A stretch of DNA of 46,695 nucleotides, from IMG/VR virus record IMGVR_UViG_3300025137_004795, positions 1 to 46,695 of that record, one strand, 5' to 3'. Under the pieces are notes generated by a model, which had not been told where the DNA came from, made no database searches, and was given only the letters and a program-made list of their open reading frames with translations. Of this stretch, positions 32,986 through 41,210 are shown piece by piece (positions within the stretch are counted from its first letter, which is position 1; every line of letters starts with the position of its first letter). A program made the translations under genes and the position numbers. The stretch comes from a virus.

Positions 32986-33768
32986 ATGTCAGAAGAAATA
33001 AAATTTAAATTTCAAGAGGATCTAAAAGACAAAGATGGTAAAGATCTTAAACTTATGCCAAAGAGTACACAAGCACAGGGAGATTTCTACGGCAAGTGGT
33101 TAGAATCAAACAGAACTAAGTTTGAACCCACTGATGAAGATATCAAGTGTGAACTACAACTACAAGCTCTAAGTATTTGGGAACCATTAAAATATGAATT
33201 TGATCTGGGCTGGTTTAAGAAACAAATCAAGCCGTATGATGATAAATGGGTTCCTTATTTAAGGCGTGAAGGTGTTACAAATGATCGTGATGGATTATGT
33301 CTAATGGGTATGCCAGGAGATGCTTACAATGATGGACTTAGTATGCCGGAAGCTAGAAGAAGACATGATAGAAAACTAGGTGAGATTGACTTTAATAGTA
33401 AAACAGAATTATATAATGATCTGTCAAGTCTACATGACATGTTGGAATTTTTCCAACCACTAGGTAGAAGTATGTTAGTGCGTACACACGCAGGAGGCTG
33501 GTTTCCACCACATAAGGACCAACCACAGTTAACCAGAGACACTTTTCGTATTGTTGCTTTCCTAAGTCGTGCAACACAACATGATGCATATCAATGGGAA
33601 ATGGAAGGCAAGAACTGGCCTATTACCCCTGGTAAGGCATACTATTGTGATACAAGAAAGACACACAGAACACACAGTTGGTTTAACAATAGTATTCATT
33701 TAGTTATTAATGTACCTAAAACATGGGAAAATGTTATGAAACTAATGAGTGTTACACAAAACTACTAA
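32986..33768 (+). CDS. 2OG-Fe(II) oxygenase-like protein (aspartyl/asparaginyl hydroxylase type)
   Basis: 260 residues. The C-terminal half has a double-stranded beta-helix pattern with the iron ligands H176 and D178 (PPHKD) and a distal His in KTHRTHSWFNNS (H227 or H230), followed by HLVINVP. The order HxD...H with an R nearby is typical of the aspartyl/asparaginyl beta-hydroxylase group of 2-oxoglutarate oxygenases. The N-terminal half is acidic and helical with no domain I know. The substrate is unknown; virion proteins and host factors are both possible. Such oxygenases are frequent in marine T4-like phages. Confidence 0.75.
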   Translation: MSEEIKFKFQEDLKDKDGKDLKLMPKSTQAQGDFYGKWLESNRTKFEPTDEDIKCELQLQALSIWEPLKYEFDLGWFKKQIKPYDDKWVPYLRREGVTNDRDGLCLMGMPGDAYNDGLSMPEARRRHDRKLGEIDFNSKTELYNDLSSLHDMLEFFQPLGRSMLVRTHAGGWFPPHKDQPQLTRDTFRIVAFLSRATQHDAYQWEMEGKNWPITPGKAYYCDTRKTHRTHSWFNNSIHLVINVPKTWENVMKLMSVTQNY

Positions 33769-33790
33769 CATAATAATATAGACAATTATT

Positions 33791-33798
33791 GCTAAATA
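33791..33798 (+). promoter_or_regulatory. Late-type promoter motif GCTAAATA
   Basis: Followed by C, 20 bases before the ATG at 33819. Third copy of this variant. Confidence 0.45.
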
Positions 33799-33818
33799 CT
33801 ACAAAGGCGGAGAAAAGA

Positions 33819-34241
33819 ATGAGATTCACAGACTTAGATGAGAATGTTTCGGGTGCATTTGCCACTAGTATGGGTGGCGGAAATGGCTTTGCAAATGGTG
33901 GGCCTGGTACAATAAGACGTGTCAAAAAAACCAAGAAAACAGAATCTAAGAAAGTTAAAGAGAGCATCTATCAAGCAAATAAAGATGATCCTAACAATCC
34001 TGAAGTCTTAATTTCCGGTTATGGGCGAATGAGTATGGAGACTCTCAAAAGAGTTGTAACTGACCATCTAGAAGAATTGGTTGGACATGCTAACGCAGAT
34101 AATTGGGATCAAGTACAATATACACTAGAAGAAAATGGTGTGTTCTCTGCTAAACTGAAAGCATTATTAGATGCTCAGAAAGAATTAGAAGGTATCCGCA
34201 AAAAAGGTGGTACTAAATCACGTGGAATAAACAAGAGGTAA
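33819..34241 (+). CDS. Virion-cargo-like protein with MRFTDLDE N-terminus
   Basis: 140 residues. The ATG at 33819 is preferred to an upstream start because it follows GGCGGAG and the late-type motif. The start MRFTDLDENVSG contains L-D-E at 6-8. A Gly-rich then Lys-rich stretch follows (MGGGNGFANGGPG, RVKKTKKTESKKVKE). The C-terminal half (VLISGYGRMSMETLKRVVTD through about residue 125) is a predicted helical domain. The charged linker and L-x-E site fit a packaged and cleaved protein. Function unknown. Confidence 0.72.
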   Translation: MRFTDLDENVSGAFATSMGGGNGFANGGPGTIRRVKKTKKTESKKVKESIYQANKDDPNNPEVLISGYGRMSMETLKRVVTDHLEELVGHANADNWDQVQYTLEENGVFSAKLKALLDAQKELEGIRKKGGTKSRGINKR

Positions 34242-34247
34242 CGACAA

Positions 34248-35732
34248 ATGAGTACAGAACGCGGTAGCAATGCAAATAAAATTAATAACACATTTGAACG
34301 TGTTATGGGTGAAATAAACAAATTTGAACAAGTCTTTAAACAAGGCGGTTCAATGGAGCAGGCAGTAATGGGCGTGGATGGAGATGTTTCTCATTTAAAA
34401 GATGTAACAGAAGCATTATCAAATCTTTATGAGGCATTAGAATCTGCACATTATGGTACAATGGGACATATTCAAGAAATGTTAAGTAAGAAAAAGAAAA
34501 TTACAAACAAGACTCCAGTTGGTATGGTAGCTGAAGGAGTACTTGATGGTGATGATGAAGATGGATTTATGGCACGTTCACAACTTTACTTCTTGGCTCG
34601 TGATGCTATTGCGTTACACGGTATGATTAATGACCAGGATAACTTGCAACCTTGGGTACAATCAAAAATTGCACAAACTTCAAAAGACATTGACGCTGTT
34701 CGTCGTTACACAGAGTACAATGAAATGGAAGATGGTGGTGCAGATCCAATGCAAGTAGGTCCTACAGACGAGCCAGCAATGGAAGGATATTCAGTTATGC
34801 CAGACATTGACAGAGAAAAATATCAAGAGCGTGATGGACTTGAAGGACCTTTTCAAACTAAAAGTGGTAAAGTAGTATATTACGATACAAAAGAAGGTTC
34901 GTATTACGATCCAGATACTGATATGTATATTAGCTATGACGAGTGGAGAGCATTAGATGAATCAACACAACTTAATGAACTTTTACCTGTAGTACCTATG
35001 GCTATACAGGCGGCATTGGCTGCTGGTAGATATGTTGCTCCTTGGTTACTTAAAAAGTTTGCAGGTCAAGGTGGTGCAACTATTCTTAAAAGAGCAGCTA
35101 CAAAAGGTATCCCTTCAGCAGTAAAAGGTGCTAAGACACTTGTAAAGAAACATGGTGCAGTTAAAACAGGACTAGGTACAGCAGGTAGAGTTGGTACTGG
35201 TGGTGCTGTTGGACATGGCGCGGCCACTTATGGTGATGAGCAGGACGATAGAGTAGATACTGCCGCAGATAAAATGGATGCCCTAAGAAAAAGAGATGCA
35301 AAAAGACGTGCTGGTTATTACAACGCAGATGGAAGTATTAAAGAAACTAAAGCTGAAGTTGAATACAAACTAGATAAACCAGATAGTAAAAAGTCAAAGC
35401 CGCCAAAGTTTCCAAGACAGAAACAAATGGTAGAAGCCAAAGATGAATTTAAACCTCATATGATGTACGATCCTAAAACAGGCAAAGGCAAAATGGCAAA
35501 GGTAAAGCAAGACCATTTAGATATGAAGGCTAAAGGTTGGGGACATGATAAGCCTAAAATTAAAGAAGGTAAGAGTCCACATAAAAAAGGTACACCGAAA
35601 TACAAAGCACACATGGCGGCTATGCATGCCAATAGTGCAAAGCCAGAAGGCAAAATGATTGAGGATAAAGTTAAGACTGAAGCAACTGAATTCTTTACTA
35701 AAATCAAAAAACAGGCGGGAGTAAACAAATGA
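34248..35732 (+). CDS. Large cargo-like protein with internal membrane-active segment
   Basis: 494 residues. Residues 1-160 are helical and acidic (EVMGEINKFEQVF style). A small beta module lies at about 200-238 (FQTKSGKVVYYDTKEGSYYDPDTDMYISYDEW). L-N-E244 is followed by a hydrophobic amphipathic stretch (about 245-275, LLPVVPMAIQAALAAGRYVAPW) and a Gly/Ala/Lys-rich region (276-325), which look able to insert into membranes. The last 130 residues are Lys-rich with more candidate sites (I-K-E near 442). This module chain, with processing-like sites at the borders, resembles the neighbours at 25043 and 35729. It overlaps the next gene by 4 bases. No enzymatic motif is visible. Confidence 0.72.
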   Translation: MSTERGSNANKINNTFERVMGEINKFEQVFKQGGSMEQAVMGVDGDVSHLKDVTEALSNLYEALESAHYGTMGHIQEMLSKKKKITNKTPVGMVAEGVLDGDDEDGFMARSQLYFLARDAIALHGMINDQDNLQPWVQSKIAQTSKDIDAVRRYTEYNEMEDGGADPMQVGPTDEPAMEGYSVMPDIDREKYQERDGLEGPFQTKSGKVVYYDTKEGSYYDPDTDMYISYDEWRALDESTQLNELLPVVPMAIQAALAAGRYVAPWLLKKFAGQGGATILKRAATKGIPSAVKGAKTLVKKHGAVKTGLGTAGRVGTGGAVGHGAATYGDEQDDRVDTAADKMDALRKRDAKRRAGYYNADGSIKETKAEVEYKLDKPDSKKSKPPKFPRQKQMVEAKDEFKPHMMYDPKTGKGKMAKVKQDHLDMKAKGWGHDKPKIKEGKSPHKKGTPKYKAHMAAMHANSAKPEGKMIEDKVKTEATEFFTKIKKQAGVNK

Positions 35733-37435
35733 GAATCAATGACATAGGAGCAACCTCTCCTAGTATAGCAAAGTTTGATAAACTAACTAGAACTGCAAAA
35801 CAAGTTCGTGAGTCTAAAGCTATAACTGATAGTGTTGTAAATGAAGGAAGTCCTGCTAATAATATGCTTGTAAGACTTGACAATATGCAAGATGCAATGA
35901 GACGTATGGTATTAAAAATACCAGAGATGGATGACGGAGATCTAACAGATCAAGTTACTACAATGATAAAGCTCTTAGATAAATTTGACGAAGTAATGCA
36001 AAGATCTTTTGCTATTATTCCTGAAGGCATTGCAGAAGCCAGAGATGGGCACGATATAGAATTACTAAAAGCAGTAGCAAATCAGATGGCAGAAGATGCA
36101 CGAATGGGTGACTATACTGCAATAGATCACTTATTAAAGAATATTAGTGTTTCTGAATTGCAAGGCTTCCTAAGTGATGAACCATCTGGTTTTCCCAATC
36201 ATTCATTAAATACTGACGAATCAATAAACGAAAAAGGAAAAGGTCTTTGGGCTAACATTCATGCTAAAAGAAAGCGTGGAGAAAAGCCAGCAAAGCCTGG
36301 AGAAAAAGGTTATCCTAAGACACTAGACATTGAAAGTGTACAAGAAGCAACTCCAACTAGTGAATATGATTATGATATTAAAAAGTTTTTTGCTAAAGTA
36401 CAAGAACTTGAAGATGAAAATCAACATGGTGAAGTTGCTCAAATGTTAACACAATTATATGGTACAAATTCTGAACTAATGATTATACGTGGTATCAATG
36501 GTATACATGCCAATCAAGGTAGTATTGATCCAGAAGAACAAAAGTTAAGAGATAAAATTAGTACAAAATATTATTATCGAGCACAAAAAGAAGCAGGTGG
36601 CGAAAAGTTTCCTGCAAACACAAGTGCTACACAAGGCAAAAGAATGGGTGCAGAATCATTAGGCGAAGCAAGAACCAATATGTTTGGTATACAAGTTCGT
36701 GATATAGACGATAAGATTAAAAGCACAGAAGAACAAATAGAACTTGCAAAAATTAATAAAGGTGGGTGGAAAGAAAAAGATATTCCAAAGTTAGAATCAA
36801 AACTAGCACACCTAAAGATGAAAAAAGCAAAAGGTATTACTGAAGAAGCAGAAAAGAATGCATACATTTGTGTACATGCTAAAAAAGGTAAACATGAATG
36901 CCATGCAACATCATCATATGGTGCGGCAAAGAAAGCGGCTGAACATTGGGGACTAAAAAGCACAACAGGTATTGATGCACATTTGGCAGTGGAAGAAAGT
37001 GTTCCTGGAATGGCACCAGACGACTACCATTGTAAAGATTGTAATGATACAATGCACAACCCTACAACTGATTGTCCACACGATTCACATGACGAGCAGG
37101 GTAGACATTGGGTAGATAATAACGGCAACGGTATTCATGATGCAGACGAAGGCATGGAACAGAAGTGTTGTTGTAAGTATTGCGGTGATGAACTATACGG
37201 CGAACCAAAAACAGATTGCCCATACGATATCAACGATCCAGATGGCGACAATTGGATAATGGTAGACGTTGATGGCGATGGCGATCCTGATATGAAAATT
37301 GCAATGGGATCAATGCCAGAAGGTTGGATGGATGATGCCAAAGATGCAGTAGGTTCTACTCTCGGTAAAGTAACAGATAAAGTAGCAGGTGACTTTAAGA
37401 AGCGAAAGAAATTATTCGGTAAATCGAAGAAATAA
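35729..37435 (+). CDS. Large cargo-like polyprotein with zinc-ribbon and Ca-loop modules
   Basis: 568 residues, start MRINDIGATSPS. At least four (I/V/L)-x-E sites with a small residue after them lie between modules: I-N-E168, V-Q-E206, L-G-E313 and I-T-E372. Module 206-313 is helical. Module 373-425 holds a Cys/His phrase (YICVHAKKGKHECHATSSYG) then AAEHWGLKSTTGIDAHLA. Residues 431-500 carry two treble-clef or ribbon-like CxxC units (CKDC/C and CKYCGDELYG/C). They alternate with acidic loops DNNGNGIHDADEG and DVDGDGDPD that look like EF-hand or dockerin-type calcium loops. The C-terminal 40 are amphipathic and basic. The sequence suggests a chain of small domains released by cleavage. Confidence 0.75.
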   Translation: MRINDIGATSPSIAKFDKLTRTAKQVRESKAITDSVVNEGSPANNMLVRLDNMQDAMRRMVLKIPEMDDGDLTDQVTTMIKLLDKFDEVMQRSFAIIPEGIAEARDGHDIELLKAVANQMAEDARMGDYTAIDHLLKNISVSELQGFLSDEPSGFPNHSLNTDESINEKGKGLWANIHAKRKRGEKPAKPGEKGYPKTLDIESVQEATPTSEYDYDIKKFFAKVQELEDENQHGEVAQMLTQLYGTNSELMIIRGINGIHANQGSIDPEEQKLRDKISTKYYYRAQKEAGGEKFPANTSATQGKRMGAESLGEARTNMFGIQVRDIDDKIKSTEEQIELAKINKGGWKEKDIPKLESKLAHLKMKKAKGITEEAEKNAYICVHAKKGKHECHATSSYGAAKKAAEHWGLKSTTGIDAHLAVEESVPGMAPDDYHCKDCNDTMHNPTTDCPHDSHDEQGRHWVDNNGNGIHDADEGMEQKCCCKYCGDELYGEPKTDCPYDINDPDGDNWIMVDVDGDGDPDMKIAMGSMPEGWMDDAKDAVGSTLGKVTDKVAGDFKKRKKLFGKSKK

Positions 37436-37441
37436 AAATAG

Positions 37442-37705
37442 ATGGCATATACAATAGTTAAAACATTGACTGATGAAGACGGCACAATACATGCAGATTC
37501 TACCTCATGGACAGAAAAGTTCGGGAACATGGGATTAGGTAGAGATGATATTGATGGATTTATTACTGCTGATGGAACTAGTACAGTTACACTAAGTAGA
37601 ACATTTGCCAGCGAGGCATCCTGGATGGATTATCAAGCAGAGATCTATTCTAAGAGAGGTGATCACACATTTACTTCTATATTGACTGAAGAGGAAACAA
37701 GTTAG
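37442..37705 (+). CDS. Small hypothetical protein
   Basis: 87 residues, acidic, beta-rich, no Cys. Starts 6 bases after the polyprotein gene and its stop (TAG) overlaps the GTG start of the next gene by one base. Composition (TITADGTSTVTLSRTF-like) resembles small virion beta proteins. No family recognised. Confidence 0.65.
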   Translation: MAYTIVKTLTDEDGTIHADSTSWTEKFGNMGLGRDDIDGFITADGTSTVTLSRTFASEASWMDYQAEIYSKRGDHTFTSILTEEETS

Positions 37706-37968
37706 TGGCCAAGAAGAAACAAAGAGCAACACAGACTTCACAAGGAGTAGTTTGCCAAAATAAAAGTGCAGTATCAAAGGCACGAAGAAAAGATTGGATG
37801 ACAGGTCCAGAAAGATCTCAAGCTCAGCTTGAAGCATTTAATAGAGGCAAAAGAGTTATGTTAACTATTGCCAATCCTAATACAGCAGAAACAAACAAAA
37901 GATTTATTAGAGTTCCAGCACATGATGTATGGCATACATCAGCAACTGGTGGAAAACCGAGAAAGTAA
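37705..37968 (+). CDS. Small basic hypothetical protein
   Basis: 87 residues, GTG start. Strongly basic at both ends (KKKQRATQ, KPRK), with a central VMLTIANPNTAETNKRFIRV strand region. Could bind nucleic acid. No recognised family. Ends 2 bases before the next ATG. Confidence 0.65.
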   Translation: MAKKKQRATQTSQGVVCQNKSAVSKARRKDWMTGPERSQAQLEAFNRGKRVMLTIANPNTAETNKRFIRVPAHDVWHTSATGGKPRK

Positions 37969-37970
37969 CT

Positions 37971-38330
37971 ATGAAAATAAATGAAGTAATAGGCAAAGAT
38001 GACGTAGGTCAAAAGATTTATAAAGACAACAAAACTCGTGTTGTACATACTCCTGTTGCTGATAAAAATATAAGTGTAGCTGATCAACGTATGGATAAAT
38101 TTGATAGTGATAGAGCTAGAGATAATTTAAATTACAAAGGTGCTAAAATTACTATGCCTGGCACAAATCAAGCTATTGCTAAAGCTCAAAATAATATTAA
38201 ACAAGCCTACAACAAGCAAGATAAAATAGATCAAAGATCTGGTGCTGGAACTTCTTTTATTAAAAAAGGTAAGCCTGTAAGATTTGACAAGAGTAATAGT
38301 CTTAGCAACTCAAACATTAAACTGGACTAG
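37971..38330 (+). CDS. Virion-cargo-like basic protein with MKINEV N-terminus
   Basis: 119 residues. The ATG at 37971 is preferred since it gives the MKINEVIGKDD start shared with the neighbours; an in-frame ATG at 37929 lies inside the upstream gene. The rest is basic, rich in Lys, Asn and Asp, with no known domain. It may coat or condense DNA or be an injected protein. Function unknown. Confidence 0.68.
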   Translation: MKINEVIGKDDVGQKIYKDNKTRVVHTPVADKNISVADQRMDKFDSDRARDNLNYKGAKITMPGTNQAIAKAQNNIKQAYNKQDKIDQRSGAGTSFIKKGKPVRFDKSNSLSNSNIKLD

Positions 38331-38341
38331 GAAGATAAAAA

Positions 38342-39757
38342 ATGAGATTACGTGAATTTAAAGAAGTGGAACTACTAAGAGAAGGCAATCTAACACATGC
38401 TGAACTTGGTAAACACTATGGTAGATACTTAGGAATGTTTATTGATAAGATAAACAATTCAGAACCCTTTGAGGTTACTAATCCAGACAAACGTATTGAA
38501 CTAGGTGATCAAGTAGTACTTGACAAAAGTGCCATTAATGCTATATTACAAGCATACTTTGGACAAAATAAAATACCTTCAGCAGATGAAATACAAGCAG
38601 ATTCAGGCGGTAAGGTAAAACCAGTAGCAGATCCAAACAAAGTAGAACTAAAAACACAAACAGGTGGAATAGTTTATATTGGAGCACTTCGTAAGCCATC
38701 AGAATTTGGTAGTGCAAAAGGATTTAATACTGGACAAATAGCCGAAGGTGCAATTGGCGCCGCGGTTGTGGCACGTTTTAAGAAGCGTGAAGGAGAGATT
38801 ACTTCTGCAGATGTAATTGAGATAATCAGAGGCATGGGTCCTGGAGAAGAATCCGGTAAGAATTTAAAAGGTGGACTGAACGAACCATCTAAGAATGATA
38901 AAATTTACTTTAACTTGGTATTACCTAAAGGTGATTATAATGCTTTATATGGTGGCGTAACCAAAGAGAAGATGCACCCTGATATGCAAGGTGTTATTAA
39001 TTCAGCAACAATGTTTGCTAACAGTAGTGTGGTAAGTGAAGCCCTACAAAAAATTATACAAGATAATAACTCCAACAACGTAAGTATAAACAGTGACGGA
39101 GCCAGTGACCAAACAGGCACAAAAGCAGATCTATTCCTAGACATAGATGGAACAACAGTTAATCTATTAAGTCTAAAAGCTGGAGATGTTAAGCAGTTTG
39201 GACAAGGTAGTGGATACACATATGATAAACTAGATGGTTTCTTTAAAGATACATTTGGTGTAGGTGTTCCTGCACAGTATGAAGATGAACTTGATGGTAA
39301 AGATCCAAAAGAAGCATTTGGTATTATTCATGAAGTATATGCCTCAATAGCCCAAGCTCTACAGGCAGAACTTAGTGGACATAATATTCCTAGTGAAGCA
39401 CGTTTTGTTGAAAGACTATACAAAGGTATTAACCAACATGCTACTCGTGGTGATGATAGTGTTACAATGGTTGTACTTAAAAAGACACCTAATGCTCCTG
39501 GATTTACTGAACTACAGTTTGGTAAAGCTCTACAGGATGCAATGGAAAATACTAACCTAACAGTAGACTATAAGACTCCTGGACAGGGTAGTGCAATTAT
39601 TGATATTTTAGGAGAGCCAATGGGTGGCGGAGCACCACAAATGCTGGTTAGAACCCGTGGTAACTTTAAAAGCGAAGGCAAGGGTTATGTGAGAAACATT
39701 GTTGAAATGGGTCCATTACTTAAGACACTTGCTAAAATAGAAAGAGATCAAAAATAA
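38342..39757 (+). CDS. Cargo-like protein with PD-(D/E)xK nuclease-like core
   Basis: 471 residues. The start MRLREFKEVELLREGNL contains L-R-E at 12-14. The region TKADLFLDIDGTTVNLLSLKAGD (about 260-282) has the Asp, then a beta strand, then a Ser-Leu-Lys arrangement, as in the PD-(D/E)xK nuclease core (D...xLK), with a helix following (VKQFGQGSGYTYDKL). This pattern is short and common, so the nuclease call is tentative. The N-terminal 90 and C-terminal 150 residues match nothing I know. An injected nuclease would suit early attack on host DNA. It is the last gene of the cargo-like series. Confidence 0.65.
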   Translation: MRLREFKEVELLREGNLTHAELGKHYGRYLGMFIDKINNSEPFEVTNPDKRIELGDQVVLDKSAINAILQAYFGQNKIPSADEIQADSGGKVKPVADPNKVELKTQTGGIVYIGALRKPSEFGSAKGFNTGQIAEGAIGAAVVARFKKREGEITSADVIEIIRGMGPGEESGKNLKGGLNEPSKNDKIYFNLVLPKGDYNALYGGVTKEKMHPDMQGVINSATMFANSSVVSEALQKIIQDNNSNNVSINSDGASDQTGTKADLFLDIDGTTVNLLSLKAGDVKQFGQGSGYTYDKLDGFFKDTFGVGVPAQYEDELDGKDPKEAFGIIHEVYASIAQALQAELSGHNIPSEARFVERLYKGINQHATRGDDSVTMVVLKKTPNAPGFTELQFGKALQDAMENTNLTVDYKTPGQGSAIIDILGEPMGGGAPQMLVRTRGNFKSEGKGYVRNIVEMGPLLKTLAKIERDQK

Positions 39758-40032
39758 TGTGGGAAATGATAACAAACATGGCAACTGATAGGTTGTGGAT
39801 TTATACTGCATTAGCCGGTTCAGTGTTCGGTGCAATATTTGTAGCCTACATTAGTACAACAAGAGTCGGGCTTTGGTTTTATGCCAAAGTAGATTCAGCA
39901 GTAGATTTTTTAGTAAAACGTTGGGGTTGGACTTGGTTACAACAACCAGAAGATGCTTGGCGTAAACGCTATCCAAAAATTACAGCAAAAATTGATGACC
40001 TAGAACAGAGAATCAAAAACCTAGAGAAATAA
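39757..40032 (+). CDS. Small membrane-anchored coiled-coil protein
   Basis: 91 residues: one membrane segment near 12-32 (WIYTALAGSVFGAIFVAYIS), a Trp-rich middle (KRWGWTWLQQPEDAWRKRYP) and a short C-terminal coiled coil (KIDDLEQRIKNLEK). The start overlaps the previous stop. It may act at the host membrane, for example in lysis control, but nothing specific is shown. Confidence 0.65.
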   Translation: MWEMITNMATDRLWIYTALAGSVFGAIFVAYISTTRVGLWFYAKVDSAVDFLVKRWGWTWLQQPEDAWRKRYPKITAKIDDLEQRIKNLEK

Positions 40033-40033
40033 A

Positions 40034-40885
40034 ATGAATAGAATAACATTAGTGTGTACTCGCTCGGCGATCAGTGCATCAGCTCTGACCTATATGATTA
40101 ATCAAAGTCCTGACTTCTATAGTGTAAGTCATAACAATTTATGGTTAGCAGAAGTAAGCGATAAGTTTGGCACAGCTCATACAATTAATGATTGGTGGAA
40201 TGTTCCAGATAGTTTTACAGCATACAACAAGTCAATTAGAAATGCTGAAACACTAACACTTGAACAACTACAAATACTATCAGACTGTGCATGGGATATT
40301 AACTTAGGTAAAGATATTGCCCTATTTACACATGCAACAAATCCAGCAGAAATAGAACAATTATCAGAACAACATAAACTATCTATAGATGTAGTCACCT
40401 GTCGTATGGGAGATAACAGTCACCATTTTGTATTAAGTTGGTTGCGTAGAGAGTATAATCAGATAATGAATGATTGGGAAAACCAAGAACGTGCTTGGAA
40501 AAACTTAATGAATCACAGGACAGTTAAAGATAGTTTCTGGAATAGTAAACGTGTTATTGAAATGCATGAATGGCTTATTGATCCAGCAGAAATGTATAGG
40601 ATACTAAGAATTAAACCTGAGCCTAGTATGGACTTATGGTGTAAAGAATACAGAGATAAGAACGGTATAAGTGTAACAACGTCAATTGATGAATGTTGGC
40701 ATGAGAGTAACTTGGGTAATATCACTAAATTACAGGTGTTGTTGTACCTAGTAAACAAGTTTTATAGTGAAGGCAATAGCATAAATGCTACACAGTTATA
40801 CGGCTATAAAATATTTACTGACCATATAAATGATGGTAAATTACACTATACTGAATTGGATTATAATGTTAGAAATAGTTTATAA
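40034..40885 (+). CDS. Hypothetical protein, weak sulfotransferase-like features
   Basis: 283 residues, Trp- and Asn-rich. The start RITLVCTRSAISASALTYMI is strand-then-helix and slightly recalls the phosphosulfate-binding loop of sulfotransferases, but the loop itself is not convincing. The gene at 41211 has a similar size and a clearer loop, so the pair may be related. Its stop codon overlaps an exact TATAAATA. Function not assigned. Confidence 0.6.
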   Translation: MNRITLVCTRSAISASALTYMINQSPDFYSVSHNNLWLAEVSDKFGTAHTINDWWNVPDSFTAYNKSIRNAETLTLEQLQILSDCAWDINLGKDIALFTHATNPAEIEQLSEQHKLSIDVVTCRMGDNSHHFVLSWLRREYNQIMNDWENQERAWKNLMNHRTVKDSFWNSKRVIEMHEWLIDPAEMYRILRIKPEPSMDLWCKEYRDKNGISVTTSIDECWHESNLGNITKLQVLLYLVNKFYSEGNSINATQLYGYKIFTDHINDGKLHYTELDYNVRNSL

Positions 40886-40919
40886 ATAGCTTGACAACCA
40901 CCTGTATAACATGTATTAT
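40881..40919 (+). promoter_or_regulatory. Late promoter TATAAATA next to sigma-70 promoter, upstream of dsbA
   Basis: Exact TATAAATA at 40881-40888 is followed by TTGACA (40891-40896), a 17-base spacer and TATTAT (40914-40919). The ATG follows at 40952. Two promoter types in series would give expression in both phases. Confidence 0.65.
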
Positions 40920-40951
40920 ATAAGAACTAACACAATTAGGAGAGTAATTTT

Positions 40952-41206
40952 ATGGCAACATATTCATCACAAGATGTAGAGAAACTAAAGAGAATCGTTC
41001 AAGAAGGAATTCATGTAACGCAGGAACTAGACACACTTAAAGAAGGTTTGAAAGACACAGTTAAAGCAATTGCAGAAGAACTTGATATTAAACCTTCAAT
41101 ATTAAACAAGGCAATTCGTATTGCATACAAGGCAGAAATGGGTAAAGCTCGTGAAGAGTTTGATGAACTAGAACAGATACTTGAAAGTATCGGTAGGAAC
41201 GAATAA
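40952..41206 (+). CDS. dsbA: DsbA-like double-stranded DNA-binding protein (late transcription)
   Basis: 84 residues, close to T4 DsbA (89), with the same helical layout: an N-terminal charged helix, a central conserved helix pair (IAEELDIKPSILNKAIRIAYKA, near 45-66) and an acidic end. T4 DsbA binds double-stranded DNA near late promoters and enhances late transcription. The window also has many TATAAATA-type promoters, which agrees. It is preceded by stacked late and early promoters and a GGAGAG ribosome binding site. This is not the disulfide oxidoreductase of the same name. Confidence 0.72.
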   Translation: MATYSSQDVEKLKRIVQEGIHVTQELDTLKEGLKDTVKAIAEELDIKPSILNKAIRIAYKAEMGKAREEFDELEQILESIGRNE

Positions 41207-41210
41207 CAAT

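Noticed and set aside
40952-41206. Disulfide oxidoreductase DsbA
   Set aside because: Only 84 residues with no CxxC; the match is to the T4 late-transcription protein of the same name.
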